Source of the DNA: an uncultured Bacilli bacterium
Lineage (GTDB): Bacteria; Bacillota_I; Bacilli_A; RF39; UBA660
Reading direction: 5' to 3'
NCBI GenBank assembly: GCA_948552115.1
Contig: CAOWNX010000063.1
Coordinates: 1 to 5,372 of the forward strand
Length of the DNA stretch: 5,372 nucleotides
Shown here: positions 1-5,372 of the stretch, one piece after another
How positions within the stretch are numbered: position 1 is the first letter of the stretch
Layout of the letters: each line of letters opens with the position of its first letter
Notes under the pieces: model-generated
The model's database searches: none
The model's input: the letters and a program-made list of their open reading frames with translations, nothing else
Told to the model about the DNA's origin: nothing
Translations under genes and position numbers: made by a program

Positions 1-880
1 ATGCACATATTCCACTGTTGGATGAAAAAAAAAGTCCAGCGAAATACCCTTTTAAAACACTTTTTATTCTTCGAAATCGAAAATTCTTTGCCTTAAATAA
101 AATCACAACAATTGTCTTCAAAACGGAAAAGTGATAACGAATTACTTTCCCAATTCCATTATGTTTGGCAATATAAAAGCGATTTCGATACAAATAAAAA
201 TACCGCTCTATACGTTCTTCCACATCATTTTCAATTTTAGTTGCTAAATTATAATTCATTTTATGCAACACTTCACAAGTACTAACATAATAACAAGAAT
301 ATTTACGTGAAATACGCAAAGTATATTCTGTATCATCAGCCCATATAAAAAATTCTTTGATAGGAAGTCCAACATCTAAAACTGCTTTTACATTTAAAAA
401 ACAAGAAACAAAAGTACATCGACTAAGCTTTGTCATATGATTCGTTTGTTCTGTAATCAAATTGCCTTGTTCATCCCCTTGACGATTCATAAAACATAAT
501 GTTCCATCTTTCCAAACAATCTTAGGATTCAAAAAACCAAAATCTGGATATTTTTTAGCAACTTTAAGCAATTCTTCTAAAACATTACTGTTTGGAATCG
601 TATCATCATCCATAATCCACAAATAATCATAGGATTGCTTTAAATCAAAAGATTTCTTCATTCCGTAATGAAAACCACCTGCTCCACCTAAATTAGCATG
701 AGTATTTTCATAATAAATATCTGGAAATTCTTTCTTTACCATCATTTCCGTTCCATCATTACTATTATTGTCAATAACTAAAATATCTGGTTGAACCTTT
801 TTTTGATTATTCAAAGATTGAATACATTCCAAAAGTAAATCTTTTCGATTATAAGTTACAATGATTGCCAATACCTTCAT
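1..880 (-). CDS. GT2 family glycosyltransferase, galactofuranosyl/rhamnosyltransferase-like (3' end off window)
   Basis: My translation from the ATG at 880 stays open to the left edge: 293 codons, nearly the usual ~300 aa of this family, so little is missing. It is a cytoplasmic or membrane-associated inverting glycosyltransferase that would add a sugar from a nucleotide donor to the lipid-linked repeat unit. Visible motifs are the N-terminal strand MKVLAIIVTYNR (1-12), VIDNNSNDGT (35-44), NLGGAGGFHYGM (63-74), the metal/nucleotide-binding MDDD (90-93), WADDTEY with the likely catalytic acidic residues (180-186), VLHKM (204-208), and a basic C-terminal part starting YLYRNRFYIAKH (229-240). 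The GGAGGF and WxDD pattern is that of GlfT/WbbL-like members, so galactofuranose or rhamnose is the likeliest sugar; the exact donor cannot be read. The start is supported by AAGAAGG six bases upstream. It follows the TagD gene by 26 nt, as the last visible operon member. A run of nine T (coding strand) lies at codons 283-286. Confidence 0.88.
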   Translation of the reverse strand, partial: MKVLAIIVTYNRKDLLLECIQSLNNQKKVQPDILVIDNNSNDGTEMMVKKEFPDIYYENTHANLGGAGGFHYGMKKSFDLKQSYDYLWIMDDDTIPNSNVLEELLKVAKKYPDFGFLNPKIVWKDGTLCFMNRQGDEQGNLITEQTNHMTKLSRCTFVSCFLNVKAVLDVGLPIKEFFIWADDTEYTLRISRKYSCYYVSTCEVLHKMNYNLATKIENDVEERIERYFYLYRNRFYIAKHNGIGKVIRYHFSVLKTIVVILFKAKNFRFRRIKSVLKGYFAGLFFSSNSGICA

Positions 881-906
881 AAAAAACCTTCTTTTCTAAA
901 ATCCAA

Positions 907-1350
907 TCAGTTTTCACTATCAGGATTTGGAATCTGATCCACACCATTCACAGGATTTTGAAGCTTTAAATCTTCTTTTATTTTAGAAGTAGAAATTCCT
1001 TCTGTCCGTGGTAAAAAAATCAAATTACAATATTCTTTTAAATAATCAAAACGATCGGAATCGGCCCAGTCACTTCCCATAACTACAACATCTGCTTTAT
1101 ATTCTTTCACATCGTTAATTTTTTGTTCCCAGTTCTCCTCAGGAATTACCAAATCAACATAACGAATGGCTTCGAGCATTTTCTTTCTAGTTTCATAATT
1201 GTGATAAGCTTTCTTTCCTTTTGTAGCATTAAATTCATCGGTAGACAACGCCACAATCAAATAATCTCCTAATTCTTTAGCTCTTCTTAAAATTTCAATA
1301 TGTCCAAAATGCAACAAATCAAAAGTTCCATAAGTTAAAATTCTTTTCAT
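907..1350 (-). CDS. tagD: Glycerol-3-phosphate cytidylyltransferase (TagD/Gct family)
   Basis: This cytosolic enzyme makes CDP-glycerol and pyrophosphate from CTP and sn-glycerol-3-phosphate, supplying activated glycerol phosphate for teichoic acids or capsule. The 147 aa product shows the whole nucleotidyltransferase fold: TYGTFDLLHFGH with the HxGH CTP-binding motif (6-17), ALSTDEFNATKGKKAYHNYE (34-53), R63/D66 in AIRYVD, NWEQK (73-77), MGSDW (91-95), and the signature RTEGISTSKIK (115-125). These match B. subtilis TagD closely from memory, which favours glycerol-3-phosphate over ethanolamine or FAD-type relatives. Family members are about 130 aa; this one has roughly 17 extra C-terminal residues ending NPDSEN. 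The ATG is preceded by AGAGGA seven bases upstream, within the last codons of the LicD gene, and only 3 nt separate that stop from this ATG, so translational coupling is likely. No CDP-glycerol polymerase (TagF) is visible, so the adjacent LicD protein is the best candidate user of the product. Confidence 0.93.
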   Translation of the reverse strand: MKRILTYGTFDLLHFGHIEILRRAKELGDYLIVALSTDEFNATKGKKAYHNYETRKKMLEAIRYVDLVIPEENWEQKINDVKEYKADVVVMGSDWADSDRFDYLKEYCNLIFLPRTEGISTSKIKEDLKLQNPVNGVDQIPNPDSEN

Positions 1351-1353
1351 TTT

Positions 1354-2190
1354 CTATTCCTCTTCTTTCTCAAATTCATTATCCTGAAATACTAAATGTT
1401 GATTTGCAAATTTATTTTTAGGAGGTTTCATATAATCTCCATACATATGAGTTAAATACTCATGATACATAGAAGGCCCTGTAAGCAAAGTGTCCTCAAA
1501 AGAATAAGGTACTGGTTTCCCAAAATATTCTTTTGGAACAATCTCTCGTGTTTTATAAGCTCCCATTATCGTCCCTACAAAATTACTAGACTCATAAGAA
1601 TTTCTTTGAAGTAAACGATCCAACTTATAAAATACTTTTTTAATAGAGATGAATCTCTTCGTAGGCAACTTTTTTCCAATAGAAATCAACAGTTTTTCAT
1701 GAAATTTTCGCTTCTTATTCTTATCTATTTCATCAATATAATACCAAGCAATTAACATCCTATAATACAAAATTTTAAAATAATAAATCTTTCGTAAAAT
1801 TTTATTATTCGGTGTTCCATCAATAGGAAAAATATCAATAAATACTTGAATTGTAACCCCCTTATCTTCATTTCTTTTTTCTACAATTTGAACATTTTTG
1901 TCAACAATTTTAGGCAAATAATAACGAAGATTTGTATCATTTTGAAACGTTAATAGTTCCATATTTTGAGGCAACTCCTTATTTGCTACTTTTAAAAATT
2001 CATTAAAATACTTCCTTGGAAGAGCAATATCCATATCATCATCCCACGGAATAAATCCCTTATGACGAATTGCCCCTAAAAACGTCCCACCTATAATATA
2101 ATATTCAAAATGATACTTTTCACAAATTCGAACAAATTCATTCATTATTTTTAAATCTGCTTTATGTATATCATCAATCGTATATTCCAA
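1354..2190 (-). CDS. LicD-family phosphotransferase
   Basis: LicD/fukutin-type proteins are nucleotidyltransferase-fold enzymes that move phosphocholine, or a polyol phosphate, from a CDP-linked donor onto a glycan. From the TTG at 2190 the product is 278 aa. It begins MEYTIDDIHKADLKIMNEF, a typical LicD start, then shows IIGGTFLGAIRHKGFIPWDD (positions 32-51) followed by DMD, which holds the metal-binding acidic cluster; IDIFPIDG (118-125); and the C-terminal YLTHMYGDYMKPPK (245-258). No signal peptide or clear membrane segment is visible. Upstream in-frame starts (TTG at 2214, ATG at 2205) lack a usable ribosome site, whereas GAGGTG lies seven bases before the 2190 TTG. The neighbouring gene makes CDP-glycerol, so glycerol phosphate is the inferred group; a phosphocholine role is less likely because no choline uptake or licC genes are seen here. 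The acceptor sugar is unknown. Family assignment is firm; substrate is inference. Confidence 0.9.
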   Translation of the reverse strand: MEYTIDDIHKADLKIMNEFVRICEKYHFEYYIIGGTFLGAIRHKGFIPWDDDMDIALPRKYFNEFLKVANKELPQNMELLTFQNDTNLRYYLPKIVDKNVQIVEKRNEDKGVTIQVFIDIFPIDGTPNNKILRKIYYFKILYYRMLIAWYYIDEIDKNKKRKFHEKLLISIGKKLPTKRFISIKKVFYKLDRLLQRNSYESSNFVGTIMGAYKTREIVPKEYFGKPVPYSFEDTLLTGPSMYHEYLTHMYGDYMKPPKNKFANQHLVFQDNEFEKEEE

Positions 2191-2197
2191 ACTAAAA

Positions 2198-2203
2198 CAC
2201 CTC
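2198..2203 (-). promoter_or_regulatory. Ribosome binding site deciding the LicD gene start
   Basis: GAGGTG on the minus strand, seven bases upstream of a TTG at 2190. It is the only good Shine-Dalgarno match near the 5' end of this gene, and it makes the in-frame ATG at 2205 and TTG at 2214 unlikely as starts. The product starting at 2190 also has the N-terminus expected of LicD proteins. Confidence 0.6.
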
Positions 2204-2224
2204 ATCCCAATCAATTATAACACG

Positions 2225-2914
2225 CTATTTTTTTATTAATAATGCTTTTACGCCAACCTTAGAAGCTCCAAGATAATCATGAAAAAATGAATCACCAATA
2301 TGAACAATATTTTTTTGAGAAACTTGATTATCTTCTAAAAGTTTCTGAAACAAATGACCACTTTTTTTTGTAACACGCTCAGTACAAGAAAGATATAATT
2401 TATCATAAGAACCATATCCTGCATCCTGCAAAATATTTTCAATAAAATAAGCTGGCAAATACATATCAGAGGTAATAAATATTTTTTTCCCTTTTCTAAC
2501 ACACTCCTGATAAATAGATAACATACTTTCACATACATGTATCAAATCCTTTTCTACAATGATTTCTATATTCATTAATACTTTCCTTTGCTCTATCGTA
2601 TATTCTATCATACTTTCATAAATTTCTTCTAGTGACACTTCTTCAAAAGAAGAACAAGATTTTGCTCTATAATAAGACTCTTGCCGCACTTCTTTAAAAC
2701 GTTTAATACAATCCTCAGGATATTTCTTATTATAATAATCTTCAACTATTTGAAAAACATCTTCTGGAACTTTCACATCTCGTCGAACCAAAGTATCAAA
2801 AATATCAAAGGAAACATATTCATAAGAATCGATTATCTTCAACAATTTTTTCTCGTTTGTGATGTAAAAAAATGAACAAATATTTTCTACTAAATACTTA
2901 ATTTTTTTCTTCAT
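2225..2914 (-). CDS. HAD-superfamily hydrolase, stand-alone N-terminal half of COG5610-type capsule protein
   Basis: The 229 aa product has all four HAD motifs. Motif I is SFDIFDTLV (35-43) with D37 as nucleophile and D40 as acid/base. Motif II is FITSDMY (146-152). Motif III has lysine K184 in TKKSG. Motif IV is HIGDSFFHD (205-213) with D208 and D213. It should therefore be a competent phosphohydrolase; the substrate is unknown, perhaps a sugar- or polyol-phosphate. A helical cap probably lies at about 50-135. The lead-in YEYVSFDIFDTLVRRD is characteristic of the N-terminal HAD domain of large COG5610-type proteins in polysaccharide loci, where a second domain normally follows in the same chain. 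Here the chain stops right after the HAD fold (VGVKALLIKK), and the partner domain is in the gene immediately upstream. GGAG lies seven bases before the ATG and is joined to the upstream stop (TAAAGGAG), an 11 nt gap. No signal peptide; cytoplasmic. Confidence 0.87.
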   Translation of the reverse strand: MKKKIKYLVENICSFFYITNEKKLLKIIDSYEYVSFDIFDTLVRRDVKVPEDVFQIVEDYYNKKYPEDCIKRFKEVRQESYYRAKSCSSFEEVSLEEIYESMIEYTIEQRKVLMNIEIIVEKDLIHVCESMLSIYQECVRKGKKIFITSDMYLPAYFIENILQDAGYGSYDKLYLSCTERVTKKSGHLFQKLLEDNQVSQKNIVHIGDSFFHDYLGASKVGVKALLIKK

Positions 2915-2925
2915 AAATTACTCCT

Positions 2926-4203
2926 TTACAAAAACAATTTACACAACAACCGAAAAAAAGAAAAATGTGGAAAAGGAAAAAAAATCAATTTTTTCAAAAA
3001 CAAAATCCGCCATCCAGACTTATAAAAATCATTTTTTAAAGTTTTTAAATGAAAGAGATAATAAATACAACTATGATTATAATTAATCATTTGATTATAA
3101 GTAAAATTTTCAAAATGAATGTTACCAAATATTTCTATATCCTCTAAAAATGGATTTAAACCAAATTCAAACAAATTTGCTTGAGAAACTTCTGGCGAAA
3201 AAATAATGTTTTTCATTTGATTATCAGCCAAAAAATCTTTTATAAAAGCTAAAGCACCTAATTGAAAATCAGAGATAACTTGAAACATCTCACCATGCTC
3301 ATCATATTCATAAGAAGCAGTGAGTGGTTCAACTCGTCCATTCTTTTCTATATAAGATAACGTTGTTCCTTCATGAGATAAAAACATAGACTCAAATAAA
3401 GATACAAAAGCAAAAGTCTTATATTGAATATCAGAATTTTTATCATATTCATACAAAAATCCATTAGCTGCATGTTCTTTCTCAAATCGAATTGCATCCT
3501 TATAAACACCAACATAATAACCTTGTATATCAACATTTTTATGATTCACAATACTGTTAAAATAATTTTGAATAGAATTATGCCAACCAATATCTACAAT
3601 CGCAACATTAGAAGAAAAATTTTCTTGATTCAAATAAGTTGTAAAATTATTATATTGTTCCTGAATATTTAATAAAATATCAGAATGAATTTTTTTAATA
3701 AACATTTGAATACGATTGTCTGTTTTAAAATCTTTCCGATAAAATAACATATCCTCTGTAATATTACAAGACTCAGCAATTGGCCTCATTTGTTCAAAAG
3801 AAAAACCTAAACTTTTTAATAAATCTTTTATAGTAAAAGACGGAGATAATACCAAAGAATTCAAAATAGAATCCACACTAGAATCTTGGTACATGGAAGG
3901 AAGCGCAAGACTCTTTCTAGAAACATACAAATAACTCGTTTCAATATCTGAATACATCATTTGAAAACTTTTTTGGAAAATATACCCTTCTCGTGAGAGA
4001 AAAAAGATTTTCTTTCTTTTTTGTGATAGAACATTCTGATGCAACCACTGACAAAAGCCAACCAAAAAAGGTCCAAAAACTTGATATCCAACACTCCAAG
4101 ATCTACTTTGTTCCAAATATTTTGAAAGATTCAAACGAAGAAAACTTTGTAAAGTCAAATATATTTCATCTTTATATTTCTTCTTAACATAAATTGATTT
4201 CAA
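2926..4203 (-). CDS. Capsule-locus protein, stand-alone C-terminal half of COG5610-type HAD proteins
   Basis: The product is 425 aa from the TTG at 4203 (430 aa from a GTG at 4218). I recognise it by motifs only: SVGYQVFGPFLVGF (37-50), IFFLSREGY (66-74), YLYVSRKSLALPS (92-104), VDIGWHNSIQ (203-212) and FESMFLSHEGTTLSY (270-284). These follow the HAD domain in large COG5610-type proteins of polysaccharide clusters, whose biochemistry I do not know to be established; a glycosyl- or phosphotransfer role in repeat-unit assembly is inferred only from location. FLSREG resembles a degenerate HAD motif I but lacks the DxD nucleophile. The last ~35 residues (KSGWRILFLKKLIFF onward) are basic and hydrophobic, which suggests peripheral membrane contact. 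The gene follows the priming transferase by 7-22 nt depending on the start and precedes the separate HAD gene by 11 nt, so the two likely act as partners. Confidence 0.78.
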   Translation of the reverse strand: MKSIYVKKKYKDEIYLTLQSFLRLNLSKYLEQSRSWSVGYQVFGPFLVGFCQWLHQNVLSQKRKKIFFLSREGYIFQKSFQMMYSDIETSYLYVSRKSLALPSMYQDSSVDSILNSLVLSPSFTIKDLLKSLGFSFEQMRPIAESCNITEDMLFYRKDFKTDNRIQMFIKKIHSDILLNIQEQYNNFTTYLNQENFSSNVAIVDIGWHNSIQNYFNSIVNHKNVDIQGYYVGVYKDAIRFEKEHAANGFLYEYDKNSDIQYKTFAFVSLFESMFLSHEGTTLSYIEKNGRVEPLTASYEYDEHGEMFQVISDFQLGALAFIKDFLADNQMKNIIFSPEVSQANLFEFGLNPFLEDIEIFGNIHFENFTYNQMINYNHSCIYYLFHLKTLKNDFYKSGWRILFLKKLIFFPFPHFSFFRLLCKLFL

Positions 4204-4207
4204 ACTA

Positions 4208-4213
4208 TCACCT
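4208..4213 (-). promoter_or_regulatory. Ribosome binding site favouring TTG start at 4203
   Basis: AGGTGA on the minus strand, four bases before a TTG at 4203. For the alternative GTG at 4218, the nearest GGAG is about 15 bases away, inside the end of the priming-transferase gene, which is too far. The TTG start is therefore preferred; the difference is only five residues. Confidence 0.5.
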
Positions 4214-4225
4214 AACACCTATGAA

Positions 4226-4897
4226 TTATTTTGCTCCATCTCTTTTAAGAACGGTTAAAAAAGTAAAAACAATAATCTTAATATCCAATATAATTGAACA
4301 ATTTTTTACATAATATAATTCTAACTCTACACGTTCTTCATAGGTAGTATTACTTCTACCATTCACTGCCCAATATCCCGTTAATCCAGGACGAACACTT
4401 AAAAATAAATCAGCTTTCTCACCTTCATAATTTTCAATTTCATCTGGAACTATAGGTCTAGGACCAATTAATGACATATCCCCTTTAAAAATATTTATAA
4501 ATTGAGGAAATTCATCTAAAGATGTCGCACGTAAAATTTTTCCAATCTTTGTAATTCTTGGATCATTATCAATTTTTCTAGTACGATAATATTCTTCTCG
4601 AATATCTTCATTATCTAAGAGCCATTTAGCTAAAACTTCTTCTGCATTAGGAACCATAGTTCTAAATTTATAAATATAAATAAAATGCCCATTTTTTCCT
4701 AAACGCTTTTGTTTAAAAAAAATAGAGCTAAAATCACCACTAAAAACATAAAATATTTTTACAAAACAAACAAGAGGAAGCAAAAAAATTATTCCAATCA
4801 AACTTACAAAAACATCAAAAGTACGTTTGATCACAAAATATAAATACCGAAAAGATATATTTTTTTCTTTTGAAATTAATAATTCATTTGGCTCCAT
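4226..4897 (-). CDS. Priming undecaprenyl-phosphate sugar-1-phosphate transferase (bacterial sugar transferase family)
   Basis: It starts capsule or exopolysaccharide repeat units by moving a sugar-1-phosphate from a UDP-sugar to undecaprenyl phosphate on the inner face of the membrane. The 223 aa product is the short form with one N-terminal membrane helix (about 29-53), not the five-helix WcaJ/CpsE form. Motifs in order: KRTFD (24-28) at the membrane entry, FKQKRLG (61-67), YKFRTM (76-81), NDPRITKIGK (111-120), the catalytic Asp-Glu in SLDEFPQFINIFKGDMSLIG (126-145) with D128/E129, GPRP (145-148), and RPGLTGYWAVNGRS (169-182). It ends GAK, as many family members do in a small Gly-Ala-x tail. 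Which sugar (galactose, glucose or an N-acetylated sugar) cannot be told. GGAGG sits nine bases before the ATG at 4897. It is the first gene after the promoter at 4923-4951, so priming and the rest of the pathway should be switched together. Confidence 0.95.
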   Translation of the reverse strand: MEPNELLISKEKNISFRYLYFVIKRTFDVFVSLIGIIFLLPLVCFVKIFYVFSGDFSSIFFKQKRLGKNGHFIYIYKFRTMVPNAEEVLAKWLLDNEDIREEYYRTRKIDNDPRITKIGKILRATSLDEFPQFINIFKGDMSLIGPRPIVPDEIENYEGEKADLFLSVRPGLTGYWAVNGRSNTTYEERVELELYYVKNCSIILDIKIIVFTFLTVLKRDGAK

Positions 4898-4922
4898 ACT
4901 CCCAAACCTCCAAGTTCCTTAA

Positions 4923-4951
4923 ATTATACCATCTCTAATTTTTTTTTTCAA
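4923..4951 (-). promoter_or_regulatory. Vegetative sigma-factor promoter with A10 tract in the spacer
   Basis: On the minus strand, -35 TTGAAA (4951-4946) and -10 TATAAT (4928-4923) are 17 nt apart, with TGG just before the -10 (extended -10). Transcription should start near 4916, giving a leader of only about 19 nt that contains GGAGG (4911-4907) ahead of the ATG at 4897. There is no room for a riboswitch or leader attenuator. Ten A residues (4948-4939) span the end of the -35 and the start of the spacer. It would drive the whole six-gene operon. Confidence 0.85.
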
Positions 4952-4962
4952 ACAAATTAAGC

Positions 4963-4982
4963 CGTTTTAGTGTTATAAAACG
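4963..4982. repeat. 7-bp perfect inverted repeat upstream of the operon promoter
   Basis: CGTTTTA (4963-4969) and TAAAACG (4976-4982) are separated by six bases. The repeat lies 34 nt past the stop of the surface-protein gene and 11 nt upstream of the -35 box. It could be a weak terminator hairpin for the upstream gene, but the stem has only two G-C pairs and no clean T-run follows it on the minus strand. It could equally be a binding site for a dimeric regulator. I do not recognise it as a known operator. Confidence 0.5.
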
Positions 4983-5016
4983 AAAATTATATAAAAATTT
5001 CGGATTCTAAAATAAC

Positions 5017-5372
5017 TTATAATTTATAAATCAAGTTTCTAGTAAATACAATAATCAAAAACCCTGCAAAAATAACACCAGTTGCAAACACTAAAAGAGG
5101 AAACCCAGGACCAGTTTGAGGATTCTCAACCACATGACACTCATTTACAAAAGTATTACGATCTACTACTTTACCTTCTGGATTATAATACATTCCTGAA
5201 ATTTCTTCGCATGCAATCACTTCACGATTCACTTCATTATTATAACTAGGAATTGTTTCTGAAATAGGATTAACCTGCAACTGATTTTCTAACTCATCAT
5301 ATCCAACCACATAGGAAAGATAAACATCTTTATCATCATAGGTAATATAATCAGCATTTTTTTCTTGCTTTA
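5017..5372 (-). CDS. C-terminal part of a cell-surface protein with NPQTG sorting-type tail (5' end off window)
   Basis: The frame is open from the right edge to TAA at 5019-5017. The visible 118 codons extend about 20 residues upstream of a GTG at 5310, which is probably an internal valine, not the start. The C-terminus has the layout of a sortase substrate: NPQTG (residues 83-87 of the visible 117 aa), a hydrophobic helix FPLLVFATGVIFAGFLIIVF, then a short basic end RNLIYKL. NPQTG resembles the sortase B-type NPQTN and the LPxTG motif, so covalent wall anchoring is likely but the sortase class is uncertain; a plain C-terminal membrane anchor is the alternative. Ahead of it lie two cysteines 23 residues apart, enclosing MYYNPEGKVV, possibly a disulfide-closed unit. 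The upstream part is acidic and Tyr/Asp-rich. The ectodomain function is unknown because most of the protein lies outside the window. It precedes the polysaccharide promoter by 65 nt and is not clearly part of that operon. Confidence 0.8.
   Translation of the reverse strand, partial: KQEKNADYITYDDKDVYLSYVVGYDELENQLQVNPISETIPSYNNEVNREVIACEEISGMYYNPEGKVVDRNTFVNECHVVENPQTGPGFPLLVFATGVIFAGFLIIVFTRNLIYKL

Noticed and set aside
2362..2984. Runs of 7-8 A/T as phase-variation sites, for example at 2362-2369 (HAD motif III) and 2977-2984
   Set aside because: Runs of this length recur throughout the window as Lys and Phe codons in AT-rich genes. Only the A10 and T9 tracts stand out.
2335..3536. Minus-strand alternative frames at 2335-2538 and 3348-3536
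   Set aside because: They are shadow frames inside the HAD gene and the COG5610-like gene, with no ribosome site or recognisable content.
2681..4187. Plus-strand open frames of 64-82 codons at 2681-2875, 3424-3672 and 3993-4187
   Set aside because: They lie opposite strongly supported minus-strand genes. Their translations are Ile/Phe/Lys-rich with no motif, as expected for antisense frames in AT-rich DNA.
2225..4218. Interpreting the two COG5610-like genes as a frameshifted pseudogene
   Set aside because: The domain order is reversed relative to the fused form, both frames are intact with complete motifs, and each has its own start and ribosome site.
4963..4982. Classical Rho-independent terminator for the surface-protein gene
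   Set aside because: The stem has only two G-C pairs, and GCTTAATTTG follows it on the minus strand instead of a T-run. I left it as an inverted repeat of unknown role.
4962..4987. A GTTTTAG...AAAAC stretch resembling half of a type II CRISPR repeat
   Set aside because: It is a single copy with no second repeat, spacer or cas gene nearby. It is better described as an inverted repeat next to a promoter.
5017..5310. A complete 97 aa gene starting at the GTG at 5310
   Set aside because: The frame stays open to the window edge upstream of 5310, there is no ribosome site before that GTG, and no signal peptide follows it. It is the tail of a larger protein.

Overview
The window is AT-rich (roughly 30% GC by eye, not counted), and every convincing gene is on the minus strand. 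TGA is used as a stop (end of the TagD-like gene), so the standard bacterial code fits. Shine-Dalgarno sites of the GGAGG/AGGTGA type, a cell-wall-anchor-like tail (NPQTG + membrane helix + basic end), a TagD-type cytidylyltransferase and a LicD-type phosphotransferase point to a low-GC Gram-positive (Firmicutes/Bacillota), plausibly a gut Bacilli/Erysipelotrichia-like lineage. The clade is inference and is not fixed by the sequence.

Layout in transcription order (right to left). (1) At 5372-5017 lies the C-terminal end of a surface protein that enters from the right edge. It carries an NPQTG sorting-type signal. (2) At 5016-4898 is the only sizeable intergenic gap. It holds a short inverted repeat and then a near-consensus vegetative promoter (TTGAAA, 17 nt, TATAAT with an extended -10), with a run of ten A residues across the -35/spacer junction. 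(3) From 4897 to the left edge run six tightly packed genes, with gaps of about 3-35 nt, which look like one polysaccharide-assembly operon: a priming undecaprenyl-phosphate sugar-phosphate transferase; a protein matching the C-terminal half of COG5610-type HAD capsule proteins; a separate HAD phosphatase-like protein matching their N-terminal half; a LicD-family phosphotransferase; a glycerol-3-phosphate cytidylyltransferase (TagD/Gct type); and a GT2 glycosyltransferase of the galactofuranosyl/rhamnosyl-transferase type that runs off the left edge.

Working model: the priming enzyme loads a sugar-1-phosphate on undecaprenyl phosphate. The GT2 enzyme, and perhaps the COG5610-like pair, extend the repeat unit. 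TagD makes CDP-glycerol, and the LicD protein transfers glycerol phosphate from it onto the glycan. The product would be a glycerophosphate-decorated capsule or wall polysaccharide. No flippase, polymerase, chain-length regulator or TagF-type polymerase is visible; the first two would be expected further left.

Most interesting points: the COG5610-like protein is split into two genes in the reverse of the usual domain order; the longest homopolymers (A10 in the promoter, T9 in the GT2 gene) sit where slippage could switch expression or the C-terminus; and TagD is paired with LicD without TagF. I see no mobile element, CRISPR array, tRNA or rRNA. There is no gene-free stretch longer than about 120 bases.
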